Part shown: positions 23,510 through 37,097 of the stretch, in pieces | Position numbering within the stretch: position 1 is the first letter of the stretch | Layout: each line of letters begins with the position of its first letter | DNA from: Castor canadensis | Taxonomy: Eukaryota; Chordata; Mammalia; Rodentia; Castoridae | Direction: 5' to 3' | Assembly: GCF_047511655.1 (NCBI RefSeq) | Contig: NC_133389.1 | Location: 155,635,973-155,699,972, forward strand | Length of the DNA stretch: 64,000 nt | The notes under the pieces: generated by a model | Database searches by the model: none | Seen by the model: the letters and a program-made list of their open reading frames with translations, nothing else | What the model was told of the DNA's origin: nothing | Program-made: the position numbers and the translations under genes

Positions 23510-23582
23510 CATGGTGTTGGGGATTGAACACAGTGGCTCATGCATGCTAGGCAAGCATGCTACTACTGAGCTATCCCAATCT
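23510..23582 (-). repeat. ID-type SINE
   Basis: A reverse ID: 'gttggggattgaacacagtg', 'catgctaggcaagcatgc', 'tactgagctatcccaat'. It is the last SINE before the INO80D 3' UTR begins. Confidence 0.82.
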
Positions 23583-23985
23583 ATTTTTGTTGGTTTTTAA
23601 TCTTTGCTTACTTAGCATAAAATTATTCTTGTATTTTAAAGCTATGAAAATTAAGAGAGAAGGGGCTTCTGGTAAAATGAAACAGAAATTTGTTAGTAAG
23701 ACTTCCATTATAGCACATAACAACTTCAAATGCAACTTCTGGTTGAACTTCGAGATTGGAGAGTATAATTAAAGTCACCTTAGATACAACTTAACTCATC
23801 CACAGATACTATAATTCTCAATCACTGTTAGTCTAATCATAAAGACCATGAGTACATCTGTGTAAGATAAAACATAAAAAATACAAAATAATAAAGGGAA
23901 AAAAATACCTACCCTAGATTAGCAGCTTCCATCAACATCCAGGCAAAGGAAATTATACTAAAAGCAAGACTACTTCACAGCAAGA

Positions 23986-23991
23986 TTTATT
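23986..23991 (-). terminator. INO80D: Predicted distal INO80D poly(A) signal (AATAAA)
   Basis: TTTATT on the plus strand is AATAAA on the transcribed minus strand. It sits at the border between SINE-poor sequence and SINE-bearing intergenic DNA. Cleavage would fall 10-30 bases to the left. Confidence 0.55.
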
Positions 23992-25098
23992 AATACATCC
24001 AAAAGAAAGAAAGAAAAATCATTTTGTCACACTATATACAGATAATACATACAATGTTTTATACACATATTACATCAGTTTTTACACAAGAAAAATATAC
24101 ATAAAAATGTAAACCTTTGTATACAAAAACCCTTAAACAAATTAAACAAGGACCAGATAACAAAAGGAGACCAATCCATTATTATTTCATCAAATTTTTA
24201 AAACAGTAATACAGTACATTCATTGATAGATATATGGAAAATGTGAGCCATCTCTTCTTGCTTAAAGGGAAATTACAAACCAAAGTCCATCATCTCCCAA
24301 AATGTATTCTCCCCCAGCAACACCACACTCCATGCCATAAATGCCTTTTTATTAGACATGGGGCTTCTGCCAAAAACTGCCTACCTCCTTCTACTGTCTG
24401 TGCCGAAACAAGTGAGTCCCAGTTTTTGTACATATATCTTAAGCTTACAGCCACTCTTAACACAAATATAGAGAAGATTCTTCATTTGTAATTTCCCTTT
24501 AAGCAACTTTGTTTTCTATGTATTTTTTATGTATGACATATTAAACATACTTGTGTGCCAAGGTGAATGAGAACACTGAAAAAGAAGGGCTTTGAGAACT
24601 GCTAGTCCTTGCTACCGTGCAGTTACTTTGTTAGAAGACATTGTAAAACTGTCCAACCTCTCCATCATTTACTGGTTTCAAATAACATACCTCACCTTTG
24701 ATTTCCCACTGCAACTTGGTTTCAACTTACACTTCAATACTCTGGTTAGAACCATACAAAGCCTAGTTGGCTTTTTGTTAAAGGCTGCTCCTGATATCAA
24801 GTTCCAGCTAAACTACTATGTAAAACCATTCAAACCTCAATCCCTCTCTGTTTCAGTCTTTAGGGGTACCCTTACTCCAATTTCCCCGACATCTTACAAT
24901 TTAGTATTGTCCATCTACCCTCCTCTCTGTAAGTTCTTGAGATATAACCTGCTGCAAATTCATTATAAAATTAAATGATATTTAACAGCTTTTTCTTAAT
25001 GTTCGTGCATTTGGAGTGTCAGTATACTAATGAAAAACACCTGAAGCTGTGAGGAAAAAGAATTCAATCTGTGTCAATTACATGCAACTTGGAGTTCT

Positions 25099-25156
25099 TT
25101 CAAAAAGAAAAGAAAAGGAAGGGGAAAGGAAAAGGGAAAGAAAAGAAAAGAAAAAA
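25099..25156 (-). repeat. Polypyrimidine tract in the INO80D 3' UTR (RNA sense)
   Basis: The plus strand is almost pure A and G (aaagaaaaggaagg style), so the INO80D transcript would carry about 58 nearly uninterrupted U and C. Confidence 0.8.
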
Positions 25157-26496
25157 CAGACTGGGAAGACCTTTAACTAAATAAATGCAAAATGTGCTTA
25201 AAAACAGTTCCATGAAAGAAATGTCTTCTTTAAAGTTGAATTTTGAACAAGGTAAGATAACAATTAGGTGATGTATTTCCCTGCAGCGAGAGTAGTTAAC
25301 TTCCCCCAAAGTGATCTCAATGATCATTATTTATTAATGAAAGGAAGAGGCAAATTGGTGAATTAAGTTGATCTAGAAGATGGTGGATGACACATACTAA
25401 TGGAAATATTAATTGCTTTATAACTGAAATAAACAGGCTGGGTTGTGGTACACATCTCTATTCCACAGTGGAAAATGAGAAAGTTCCTCAAATGAATCTT
25501 GTCTCTCATGGGACAGATGGTATTTTTAAAAAAATGACAGTCTCCCTCTCAGATAAACAAACATAAAATAAAAGGAAAAGGAAGATAAATAAATAATGTG
25601 TGGATGTCTTTAGATGAGACTTTTACATGTTCTTTAAATAATTTTTGAAAATGTATCTTAAATCATTACATACAACTGCCTTTGCAGTGACAATATTCCA
25701 GTAAGGGCAGCATTTTGCTAAATGTAAAAGATTGCCATTTAGAACTCATACATATACATGTGTATATACAGATATATTAACACTATTTATATACATATAT
25801 ATCTAGAGGGCAACATTTCATTGCCTTTGAATATCTTGTATGTCCACTCCCACAATATATACTGGAGACATACTGTGTGAGTATATACGAAAGTATATGT
25901 ACACATGCTCCAACATGTATATATACACTTTTGACTGTGTGTGCATAAGAGCTTAAAGGCACAATATATAGGGATGCAAGTTTTCTAGAGCTGCAGCTAA
26001 GTTAAAACAATGTTACAACTGTGAGAAAAGTCAAAAGGAAATATAGCAGATTTCATTACACAAGATTCATTAAACTAGTTCCATCATGAGTGAGATGGGT
26101 CAAGAGGCTTACATATGACTTTATACACTTTCCATTAAAATACAAATGGAAAATTTGTTATTAAACCTCAAAGCAAATCAAACTATTTAAGGTCAAGTAA
26201 GTGTGGGAATAAACCTAACACTAGTATTAGTCACAAAATCATAATTATGTGTTTCCAATTTAAGTAAACTATCCCAAAATTCTCTGGGTAAAACTCTCCA
26301 AATTATTTTAGTTTGAATGTTGGCATTTTGTTTGCTTTTAAGGACTACCTAACTTTCAAGATTAGTACCAAAAATATCATTAAAAGTTGTGGCAAATTTT
26401 CAGAGATAAAGATCTTTAAAAGAAACTAAGAAGTTAATGCCAAATGCTTCTAGATAGAAAGGACACTAACTGAGGGGGAAAAAACTCAATGCGGGA

Positions 26497-26589
26497 TGGG
26501 GGGACTGTAGCTCAGAGGTAGAGCACTTCCCCAGCATGCACAAAGCCCTGGGTTCAAACCCCCCAGCACTGCAAAAAAAAAAAAAAAAA
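26497..26589 (+). repeat. ID-type SINE inside the INO80D 3' UTR, antisense
   Basis: 'gggggactgtagctcagagg', 'gcacttccccagcatgcac' and 'ccctgggttcaaacccccag', with an 18-base A tail. It is closer to the classic rodent ID than the local majority type. It is the only SINE I see in this 10.4 kb. Confidence 0.88.
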
Positions 26590-27808
26590 CTAAGTCCCAC
26601 AATAACGTGTGATTTATTTTAAGTGATGAGAGAATAACTAGTAGAAGGTAGCAGAGATGAAGAGTTGTGGAACTGGTGAGTGAGAACAGTTCCTTTATGA
26701 TAGGCGTAAGTAAGATTATTGGATGCTTTGAAGATGTACTCTAGACTATCACCTCTTAGGGCTTAAAGAATAATCTACAATTCTCCATAGATGCATAATT
26801 TTGCTTAACAAAGGCTGTTTACCTATTACACACACACATTTTTTAGGGAAATATATGTATATAGCTTTATCTATACACACACATATACATACGTGTATAT
26901 ATAGATTTATACAAATGTATAAATAAACATAATACTTTTCAATCTTCCATTGACAAGGCAAGTTCACATTCAGCAAAGTGCCACCACATCCCATATACAC
27001 ATCTCTGTACAGATATACACAAAGGGGTGTTTTCACCCTTCAATCAGGGAGAATTTATTCTAGCAAATCCCATTAACCAGCAACTGAAGGGAGAAATGGC
27101 ACCAATACAAACTCCCTTCTTTCATTTGCATGCATATGTACAAGAAATTGCAGATTTCTTAAAATCCAGAAGCATGAGTGAATGAAACTGGGAGGTGCTA
27201 CAAAAATACAACATAAAAATACAACAAAAAAGAACAACATATAAAGCTTTCCTAGGTCTTGACTATATCTAAGATGAAATAAAGGAGGCCTCAAAGACAA
27301 CTACAAAGTCAGATGTATTATCAGAAGTTGTTCTGACATATTTCAAAGTACATGATTTTTTATATTAAAAACAAATTGGAGCACTTAATAACTCTAATTT
27401 TGACTATTGTAGACCACCATAAACTCCAGTAAAAAATGTAGGACAAAATGTCAACTTAAAACTCAAAATACAGGAATGTTTTTTTAAATCAATAGTAGCA
27501 TAATTTGGGAGCAGGGGCACTCTAATTTATTACTAATAGCACAACTGAATAACTTTTTAAAAAGTGTCTTGAAAATAACTGAAATCACACAGCTTTGAAA
27601 TATGCACGGTCAAACAATCCCTTCAACTCCTTAAACAAAGCAGCCCCTTCAAAACACTCTTTATAAAATGTCTATAAGGTTTCTTTAACTTTACCAACAT
27701 CATCAATAATATTTTATTACTCAGAATATGAAGTTATTATTAACATAAAAAAGGTTCAACAGAACTCTGGTCCCATCACCCCAATAGATAAACAGCTCCT
27801 ATCTGGGT

Positions 27809-27838
27809 CTGTCTGTCTGTCTGTCTCTCCCTCTCTTT
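27809..27838 (+). repeat. (TCTG)n / CT-rich microsatellite
   Basis: Four to five TCTG units followed by ctccctctct, inside the predicted 3' UTR. Confidence 0.85.
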
Positions 27839-30800
27839 GTTTTTATGCTCAAAAGTAAGAGGCTGGTCTTAGAACCTGCTATTTCTCATGTTACTTTAAA
27901 AGCATAGCATAAGTTAATCCAAAGGTTAATATAAAATGCACATGATATCAGAGCTAGCCTTTTAACATAAGAAGAATTTGGTGTACTCATATAACAGAGA
28001 CAGTGAGAACGTAACTTTAAAACCCTCAACTAAATAAATCTTATTTCTACAATACATTCAGTTCCCTCTATCTTTACACAAGCACACATTCATCTCTCTC
28101 ACACACGTGCCTCCAATATATATTTCTGCATGTGTGTAAAAACACGGACATATACATGCACACAAGTAATTTAATTCTATTTTTAAGTCACAGTGGGAAT
28201 TCCTTAGTGAGGAGGGATAAAAAAAGTTCCTGAATAAGACATTGAGAACATCTATATTTATTATTTTCTCTATTTTTACTTCCCAACTTACAGAATAAAC
28301 TGTAAATTAAAGAATAAATCCATAGGAAATAAAAGAGGTCTTAAAAACTTAGTTTACAAATTCCAGCTACAGTAGTTGGAGTTTTACTTGATCTATGTAT
28401 TATTTACCCTGTAACTAAGCTTCTAGCCATCTTAAGTGTAAACCACAGATCATTTACTAAAGAGCATGATTCTCAACAGTTCTATGAACAATAATAAATG
28501 GTCTAAGGGTGTTCTACATTTTGAGGCCCCAGGATATCCTTTTATTTTATATACTGCAAGGTAGCAAAGGATAGCTATGCACCTTGACACGGCAGAGATC
28601 CAGTGTAAAAAGGTGCTTCACTAGTTTGTTTTGTCAAAAAAATTTAAAAAAAAAAAGCTCATATATAATTTTTTAGCTATTAAACACATAGGCAACATAA
28701 TTCATTACACTCAATACAGCTTTAGTATAAAACTTATAATTTATGAGGTGATGTTAATAGCATAAATTAATATACCTTTTCTCTTAAAATCTACAATAAG
28801 TATTCTGAAAGCTCATTGGGAAGGAAATTTTTAAATAAAAGTTTTAAAGCTGTGCGTGATGGGAAAGGTTATGTATGCTGAAGCTGAGATGAGAGCCTGA
28901 AGTAGAAAGGAAAAGAGTCCTAGGCGAGATACCATGGGCTAAGAAACCAAATGTTTTCTCTTTCTTGCGCTCTCTTCAATGATGAGTCACCTTTAGTTTC
29001 TTTTAAAATTATTTTCTTATTTTAAAAACTGCCCTAATTTCCGCAAGGAATCCCTGAGACATACTCAATACTATATAGCAAAAAGAGCTATCACTGTTGA
29101 GAGGAACAGACACAACCCTTCTGGACAGATGCAAACAATGTCAACAAGGGTCAAGCCTTCCACCATTTTAACACTAACCCACTGGAGTCGACTGTACCTT
29201 AATGACGCAGGTTGGAGTTGTTATGGGGCAAGTCAGTCAAGAAAAATCAATAGTGTGGACTTTAGCCGCATTGAAGCCTTCTGCACTGCATGTTGAAAAA
29301 TTTTCCATGGGGAAATTTGGGTGCATATAGAGCATACTTCAGTTGTCCCCAGCTTAAAAAAAAAAAAAAAATGAAAGAAAGGGATTCTATTACTGTTTAT
29401 CCAAGATCGGGTAGATCATGTGTGTGCACGTGCATTCAGTACTGGGGTGGGCAGGGGTGAGCAGGCAGAAGGGAGAAAGGAAGCTATGCTGCTCAGAGTA
29501 GCTTGCTAGAAGTCAAACAGATTTTTCTTTTAGAAAGAAGACTATTTTGCAGACAAAACTTTAGATTACTCAAAGATCTTTTTAGATCTGTTCTTTAAAT
29601 TACCCAAACATTTCAGATATTTGAGAACACAGGGTAAATAAAGTCATTCCAAATTTACTCTCTCTCCCTGAAATGCCACGTCTTTTATTAGCTCTATATT
29701 ACAGTGCAGAGGGGAACGCTAATCAAAACTAAGAGCTGGTGAACAAAAAAGAAAAGGATCCCTGTCTGACCTACAAAGAGACATAACTATTCTTGGAGGT
29801 TTTGTGTTTTCTTTCTTAACTCACTGTAGAAGGGAAAATGTTAAACAGATATCCATATAAGTTCTTCATTGATATCTTATTATAAATCTTTTGAAAGACT
29901 GCATTTAAAATGTTACTTTAATCTATTAAACATGATTTTGGTTCCCTCCAGAATATGATATAGGAAAGCTTAAAAAGATCAGACTACTAAATCATTAAAT
30001 TGCTTTTCTAAAGCAGGCCAGTAAAGATTCCATTATTTCTAATTTACTGAGAGGGGGAAAAAAAAAAATCTATGGTCATTCATGATATGTTCCTCATGAA
30101 ATGTATTTTTAGACAGGAAAAAAAATCTTTAGATCAATGTAGGGATTAGTGGTGAAAGGAATTCACCACTGCTCAATGTGACTAAATTTTCTTTCAAGGA
30201 ATCCTCTAAGTTGTCTCATTAAACTGGAGCGTTCTGTTAACTATTCAGCAAACCATTCTATTATTCTACATATACCAGATTAATAATAAAACTTAATAGA
30301 AATTTTAGAAAGGCTAAAAAGGATGAAGAAGCTGAAAAACTAGACACACCTAAGAAATTTTAAAGAATTTCAAACCTATTAAATAATTAGTGTATAAACA
30401 TCCTCCTGGTTTTGCAATACCAACCCACAACATCCTTTTTGAACTAAGTTAGAGAAAAGGGACACAGCTGATGAAGTCCATCACCCATCACCACCCACCA
30501 TGATGCCAGAGCACAGGAAGGAGGACAGGCAGGATCAATGAACTGACAGGAAGAGACTTACGTGTGTTCAAATTCTAATGTCAATTTATAAAAAGTCCAG
30601 GTTAAAGGTCAAAAGAAATGTAACTTCTTTCATGTAACTAGAAACTGTATGGACAGGGCACTGGTGCATAGCATAGATATGGTTTCCTTCCTAACCAAAG
30701 AATTGAGGACAAGCCTTGGTAAGGAAAAACCTTAGTGTTAAGTCATAGAAAATGATGATTCCTAACCTTCCAGTAAGATTGTTTCTTACTTAAGAAACAA

Positions 30801-33642
30801 ATCTTATAAATAGTTATTTGGCAAAGATAAAATATTTTTTCTTTAGCCTTAAACCATAAAGAAGGTACTATCAATTTTAAGGAAAAACAAATCACTTTCC
30901 AACCTGATCTCCATACCTACTATTTGTTCCTCATTAAATTACAATCTTCTCACAGAGGGACGCTAGATGCACCACAATGCCTGTGAACATGAAATTGCTC
31001 AGGAAGTCATTTATAAAGCAGGAGTATTCCACAAGGTAGGTTTACTGGAGAAAATAATCTTTTGCTCTATAAGCTACGTGATGATAATCAGAAAATTTTT
31101 CCATTGCATAGTCTGTTAAGTGGTGGGTTAAGTGTAATTGCTATTTACTATCCTGAATTGTTTGCTAGCTACATAACCTACTCAGACGTGAAAATTGCTA
31201 AGCCATTTTTACAGAGGAAAAAACAATGTCTTAAGCACTTTCATTAAAATGGCATTAACAGTTGAAGGAGAGAAAGCCCATCTTTTTCTTCAGATGCTAC
31301 AGATAACAGACCATGAATATCAGATCCTCAGAGCACAAAACTCATCTGTTTACTGCAGCAATTTTGAAAACTGAATCATGGTAACACAATCTAACTGGCC
31401 TTTACAAATGGTCCCAAAGAACTGCAGAAACAGTGAAATTTCCTTGTCACTGTTTCTCATGCATTGAGCACTAGAATAAAAAACTAGTTTCCACTAGTTG
31501 TAGGACCTTATATAAGATTTATTTTCAATTCCAGTATTGCCTTGCAATAAGTGCTATTTTAAAAGACAAATTTTTGTATTTCTGGAGTAAAAATATTTTA
31601 TTCCTTTCTTTGCATATTAATAGCCCACTACTACTAATAGACTAAAATTGCTCCAATAACTAGAAGAAAAACATATGGATATCTCTGGGCTTATCTATGT
31701 TCTCCTCTCTTCCAACAAGGACTCACAAGAAACAGCAAGGTCAAAGCAAATTGCAAGCTTGGATAGCTGTCTTGAAGTGTGTTTTTGCTAATTATTCCAC
31801 CCTATACTGGTACTTTCTAAGACTGCCCTTTGCTCAGCTATCATTATGGGCATTTAAACAAAAGGGAGTTTACTCAATGTTTTTGGTGTGAAGCTGTAAC
31901 TGGCAACATTCCTGATCACTTCATGCCTCCTTACTAGAAAGCAGAGAAGGGCTTTTAAATGCACATAAAACAGAAAAATTGCAAACAATAAAATGTGCAA
32001 CTTACTGCAAACTCAGTTTTGACAACTAAAGAATTTTAAGCAGCTAGCACTAAGAGACAAATAACCAGAAAAAGTTCAAATCGACTACCCAGGACTTTCC
32101 CTTAGCTGTCAAAGAAGAGTTGATGGGAAGTCCATGTGCTACTCTGCTACAACCTTTAATTAGTACACAATGGAGACAAAACAAAATCACTGGAAATGCA
32201 GTTATCTGGTGATGACTATAATGGGATGTGAAAACAGCTTAGCAAACGAAATGACACTTTGGAGCAGAGGAAACTACTCATCATCATTTCATTACAGTGC
32301 ACTAAAATTAAAAAAGCTTACTGACATAGGTTCACAGGTGAGAAATGCTCAAATTATCTGTTCTCAGAATAGAGATTTATGGTGATACCAAATATAACTG
32401 CTTTGTGACATAATTTATAATTTAGAAATTTCTCAATCTGCAAAAAAGGCAAAGCTATTAAAAATAAATCTTCCAATTAATTAACATGATATTAAAAAAA
32501 GTAAATATATTACAAACATATTTTTGGACCCCCCCTGCAAAAAAAACGTCAATAAATACAAAATAGGGCATATCATGATTTCATACAGTCATGCGACACT
32601 TCCCTCCTTAATCTCAGGCACGTGATATCTGCATAATGCCTGCTGATCACCATCATTCCTTTAAAAAGCAGAGAAAGAAAAGCTTTCAAAAGAAGGGACT
32701 GGTTAGAACTAGCATGGCATAAAAAAATCACATAGAAGAAATACGAAAATACTTAACAAACCTTTACCTATTAGGAAGGAATTATGATCAAACAGTCCCT
32801 GACAAATGAATTACTGTACCACATCATTAATAGATATGTTCTCTTTACTTGTCTTTTAAAATATATATGTATGTAAATTGTACTTGACTCAGGTATGAAC
32901 AGCCAATGGTGTCTTAAGGGACAGTGAAACCTCTCAGCAAAAGCAGAGTAGAAATGCCTTTAAAATCTAGCTCAACCTTTCTCATGGAGGGAAAGGCAAG
33001 CAAGAAGAAACTTCACATATCACTTCATAGTCACCAACCTACTAAACTACCCAACATGATTTTTAACCCTAAAATCCTGGTACTTTTAAGAGAATTTCCC
33101 AAAACTATTTCAAAATGTACTTAAACCTAAGTACTTAAATTACTTTAAAGTACCAAAGGTAAGTAAAATTTTTGTCAATTTCCATATTCTGCTTTGAAAG
33201 AAACTTTAAAATGTGTATCCTTCAGATATTACACATCACTTCACAACTGGCACACTGATTCTACAAGTATCTTCAACAGTTTACAAATCTTAACCAAAGA
33301 ATCACTACTGTAAACATGAAAAAGCAAAAGCAAAAGGTGGACCAAGGAGCTCACAAATTTCATCTTTCAAACCTATCTGACCTATCCTGCTTTTTCACAT
33401 CAAAATATTTTCTTCGATTACATCTTGCAAATGTGTTCCATGAGTGGGGGACTTAGGAAAAATGCATGTGTGAAAAGGCAAAGTGACTACCAGGCCCCGG
33501 AGCCTTGGCAGCTCTGCAGTCACTCCAAGCAAGCTTTTAAAGGCATTCCCCATCACTGACAAGGATGCAGCTTCCGTGTCTCGTCTCGTTTCTGTGTGGG
33601 CTTCCCTTTATCAGAACAGAGTTGTGCTAGTCACACAACCAG

Positions 33643-33662
33643 ACCACCACCACCACCACCAC
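33643..33662 (+). repeat. (CCA)n microsatellite
   Basis: About six to seven CCA units, which read as UGG repeats in the INO80D transcript. Confidence 0.85.
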
Positions 33663-34401
33663 ACCCTCCCCCCATTCAGGAAACTTTAGTTTTCAATGGG
33701 AATGACAAACCTTACTAGGGTGTGAGATGTAGGAAAGGAGAAAAGAGCCTATGTTCATTCTGGGGGGGAAAGAACAAAGCAATGAAACAGCTACTTCCTG
33801 CACTGCACAAAACACACAATGGGAGCACACACACTCACAGGCGGTCAAAAGACAACTGTTTTCTTCTTAGTTAACCATATCACAATTAGGAATGGCATCC
33901 TGGCCTCACTGTGGTGTTTGGCAGTTGGTGCTAAGTCAGAGCTTTGACCTGCCTCGACACACCACCTGCTATCTCCTACACAGGAACTCAGTTAATAGGA
34001 TCATTGTATCGAGAACCATCTATGGAAAAACCTGGCTATAGAATGGAAAGCACTGATCTGCACACTAGGAAATAGTAAAGGGCACTGGTAATCTGAGGTA
34101 TCTTCCACTTCTAGGACTTCCTGCAAAAAAAATCAATCCTATCCAGTCACTGTGCTGAACCACCAAGAAAACTACCGGGCCAAGAGGACCTGCCAGGAGA
34201 AAATGAGCACCAGTGCTAAGGAGCACACGTGAACACTGAAGCGAGGTCCACTGCACGGCCACTTGTTGAACTGGAAGGGGGAGCCCCTCTAATCCCCATC
34301 CATCCTTTTTAAATCTTCTTTAGGAATAGGGTGGAGGGGTGAAAGAGGAAACAAAGATAGAAAACACGGGTTTCCCCACCTGCCTGCCAGCACAGGTCTG
34401 C

Positions 34402-35567
34402 TCATTTTGGGGAGGGGAAGGGAGGAGATGCATTATTGGTACTTGTAGCCGTGGCACCTGTTACTGTGAAGCCTGTAGGAGGGGCTATGGAGCTGTGGCT
34501 GGGCTGCAGGTCCTTAGGAATGCCACTGTGAGAACTCAGCTGGTGGCCAAAGGCTGCGCTGAACTGAGGGAGTTGCTGCTTGGGAGAGGTGGAGGCCATT
34601 AGTTCAGCAGAAGGCCCCATGCCACTGAAGCTGGTCTGTGGTAACCCCGGAAGCACGCTGGAGCTACTGGGGGTCACTGTGGCGAAGGCAGGCTGTGTGG
34701 TCTCTGAGTTCGATGTGGTGGGTGGCGTGGATAGGGAAGTGGAAAGAAGATGTCCATCTGCGCCAAGAAGGTTGCTAAATGGAGAGGGGTCTCCAAGGTT
34801 GACAGGGAGATTACCCCAGTGAGTTCTAGGGTTTACCACTCCTCCAAGTGGCACCTCAAGTTGGGTTGGGAGCAAATGCTGTGCCATGATGGGCATCTCT
34901 GCTGAAAAGGTAGCTGCCATATTATCACCAGAGTAAGATGTCGTATGGGGAGAGGTGATATGGTCACTGTAGGGAGACGGCACGTGCTCACTATCATAAT
35001 GGCTTCCATGGGGTGAGGAGTGTGAATGATCACTGCTGTATTGCTGTCGGGAGGTGATTAGGTCATCTGCCTTGCTCAGCAGCTGGGCAGGAAGTGGCCT
35101 CTGGGAGGCATGGCTGCCATCATGAAGTCCATGAAACTGTCCTGGGAAGGCTCTCTCCCCAAGTGCACTCTGGCTGATCAGAGTGGCAGAAGTAAGGCCA
35201 ACGCTGGCTGGGGCAGAGAACTGCCCCTGGATCTGCCCTGCCAGGGGTGTAGGTGGGTTAGACAAGGTAGCAGAACGGAGCAGGTTCTCGTCCAGCTCTA
35301 GGTTAGAAAAGTTATCATGTACTATACGCCCATTCAGTAGCTCCCCTAGGTCCGTGCTCACTTCTCGGCTCAAGGACTGGATTCCTGAAGCTCCAGTACC
35401 TGTGGAGAACACCCCCATTCCTCTGTCTGACAACTCCTGGACTGGCACACCATCTGACTGGGTAAGTACCCCAATGGTACTCAGGCACTCAAGAGAGGTT
35501 ACAGCCTGCAAGGCCCGTTCAAGTTCCTCGGCCTCTTCAGTCGTCGGGAGGAGATCTCCATTCTTCC
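34402..35567 (-). CDS. INO80D: INO80D, last coding exon (C-terminal 388 residues)
   Basis: INO80D is an accessory subunit of the nuclear INO80 chromatin-remodelling complex, within the metazoan module attached to the INO80 N-terminus. This exon starts after the acceptor ttgacccag (AG at 35569-35568); its first two bases complete a glycine codon begun in the exon at 37641-37798. It opens with KNGDLLPTTEEAEELERAL. A long Ser/Thr/Pro/His-rich, probably disordered tail follows, including a His/Ser cluster (SSDHSHSSPHGSH). It ends PFPSPK and TGA. The frame continues upstream into the intron (MIAFVDPG), but that part is not coding. No break is seen. I recognised it by similarity to human INO80D from memory. 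Confidence 0.95.
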
Positions 35568-35677
35568 CTGGGTCAACAAAAGCAATCAAGAATCAGTACA
35601 CCTCATGCTTGATCTAAATCACAAGAACCAGACATCTGAATTATTTTAAATATTCTATCAAAAGAGAGTCCCTCTTC

Positions 35678-35865
35678 TTTTTTTTGGTGGCACTTGGGTT
35701 TCAACTCAGGGACTCATGTTTGCTAGGCAGGCCTTCTACCACTTGAGCCACTCCACCAGTCATGTTTAGTGTTGGGTTTTTTCAAGATAGGGTCTCGAGA
35801 ACTATTTGCTTAGGCTGGCTTCAAACCGCTATCTTCCTGATCTCTATCTCCAAAGTAGGATGGGC
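35678..35865 (-). repeat. B1-ID dimeric SINE, 5'-truncated left monomer
   Basis: A poly(T), then the reverse ID monomer ('catgtttgctaggcaggcc', 'cacttgagccactccacc'). The reverse left monomer stops within 'atctctatctccaaagtagg'. Confidence 0.85.
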
Positions 35866-36211
35866 CTCAAAATGTGAACTGTCCTGGAGTTTGAGCCACA
35901 ATCTTTAGTTTATTTACAATATTCTCAAAAACTGTCTTATAAACTATTAAATTCTTACAAAATCTAAGGATTACCAATTTAAAAATCATGGCAGCCATTT
36001 GATTATCCATGTTTGTACCTAAAATTATGTAGTCATTAAAGTAGAAAACAAAGGCTATGTATGTAGGATACATGTACCTTGCCTTGTCTACACCTAAGTT
36101 CTTCATGTTGGAAGTAAGCTGGGGAATGCTAGAACACAGATATTCATGTATACATTTTAGCACAAGAAACACTCCCTGTTGTGAGATATCTTTCAAAATG
36201 CTCTTGCCTAT

Positions 36212-36409
36212 GCTGGGCACGAGTGGTTCACACCTGTGATCCTAGTTTCTTGGGAGGCAGAGATTGGGAGGATGTGGGCACAGTTCTCAGGACTCCTCAA
36301 GACTCCAACTCCAAAATAACCTAGGCAAAATAGACTAGAGGTGTGGCTCAAGCAGTAGAATCCCTGCTTTGCAAGCATGAAGCCCTGAGTTCAAACCAAC
36401 CACAGTGAC
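36212..36409 (+). repeat. B1-ID dimeric SINE, type B
   Basis: The left monomer is 'tgggcacgagtggttcacac'. The linker 'ccaaaataacctaggcaaaa' and the right monomer 'gaggtgtggctcaagcagta', 'cctgctttgcaagcatgaag' show the type-B wording. A short (CA)n follows at 36410-36424. Confidence 0.85.
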
Positions 36410-36479
36410 ACACACACACACAAAACAACAAAAATGTTCATGCCTCACTCTCTAGTAACTTCCCCCTCATCCTAATTTA

Positions 36480-36675
36480 CTTTTTTTTTTTTGGTGGTAC
36501 TGGGGGTTTGAGCACAGGATCTATACCTTAAGCCACCCCGCCAGCCCTTTTTGTGATGGGTTTTTTAAGATATGGTCTCTCAACTATTTTTCTGGGCTCA
36601 CTTGGAACTGAGATCCTCCTGATCTCTGCCTCCTGAATAGCTAAGATTACAGGCATGAGTCACTGGTGCCTGGCT
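36480..36675 (-). repeat. B1-ID dimeric SINE, type C (deleted ID part)
   Basis: The reverse ID reads 'cacaggatctataccttaag'. The stretch between the A-box side and 'ggccctga' is missing, as in the other type-C copies. The left monomer ends 'cactggtgcctggct'. Confidence 0.85.
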
Positions 36676-36745
36676 CTAATTTACTAATTTATAATGGAAG
36701 CCCAGGAACCTACTTTGATTTCATTTCCAATATTTAAAATATATA

Positions 36746-36834
36746 GGGCTGGTGGAATAACTCAAATGGTTTAGTGCCTGCCTAGCAGGCATGAGGCCCT
36801 GAGTTCAAACCCCAGTACTGCCAAACAAACAAAA
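36746..36834 (+). repeat. ID-type SINE, type A
   Basis: 'gggctggtggaataactcaa', 'cctgcctagcaggcatgagg', 'tcaaaccccagtactgcc'. Confidence 0.88.
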
Positions 36835-37097
36835 ACCTATTATTAAGAATTTGATCAATCACATGCAGATATCCAATTTTTGGTAGTGAAAAAAATTCTA
36901 AAAAGTAAGATTTCCCCTGAAAGCACTGGGGAATTAATGAGTCTCAACAAACTCTGTTTTGGAAGAGCAAATTTTAAGTATAGGGTAGGGTATTAAAATT
37001 AGGGCAAGTTCTAAAAGACCTCAATAAATAAATGTTTTAAATGTCTTTGTCAAAAAATAAACTGAAGTAAAATTACTCATTTTAAAGGATAAAAGGA

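Larger units (their letters stand above)
23965..34401 (-). other. INO80D: INO80D 3' UTR, about 10.4 kb (predicted)
   Basis: From the TGA at 34404-34402 down to the AATAAA at 23991-23986 no other gene intervenes. The stretch has only one SINE (26497-26589, antisense to the gene), whereas flanking DNA has one every few hundred bases. That depletion suggests selection, as expected for a transcribed 3' UTR. I recall that the human gene also has a very long 3' UTR. Several other AATAAA motifs on the minus strand could give shorter isoforms. Local features are AT-rich alternating stretches (25740-25930) and a few microsatellites. The exact 3' end is inferred. Confidence 0.72.

Noticed and set aside
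26497..26589. Possible tRNA gene
   Set aside because: It has A-box and B-box-like wording but no cloverleaf acceptor pairing that I can draw, and it ends in an A tail. It is an ID SINE. The same applies to all similar copies.
35568..35589. Extension of the INO80D last-exon frame to an upstream ATG (MIAFVDPG)
   Set aside because: The acceptor cccag at 35570-35568 and the phase match with the exon at 37641-37798 show that these bases are intron.
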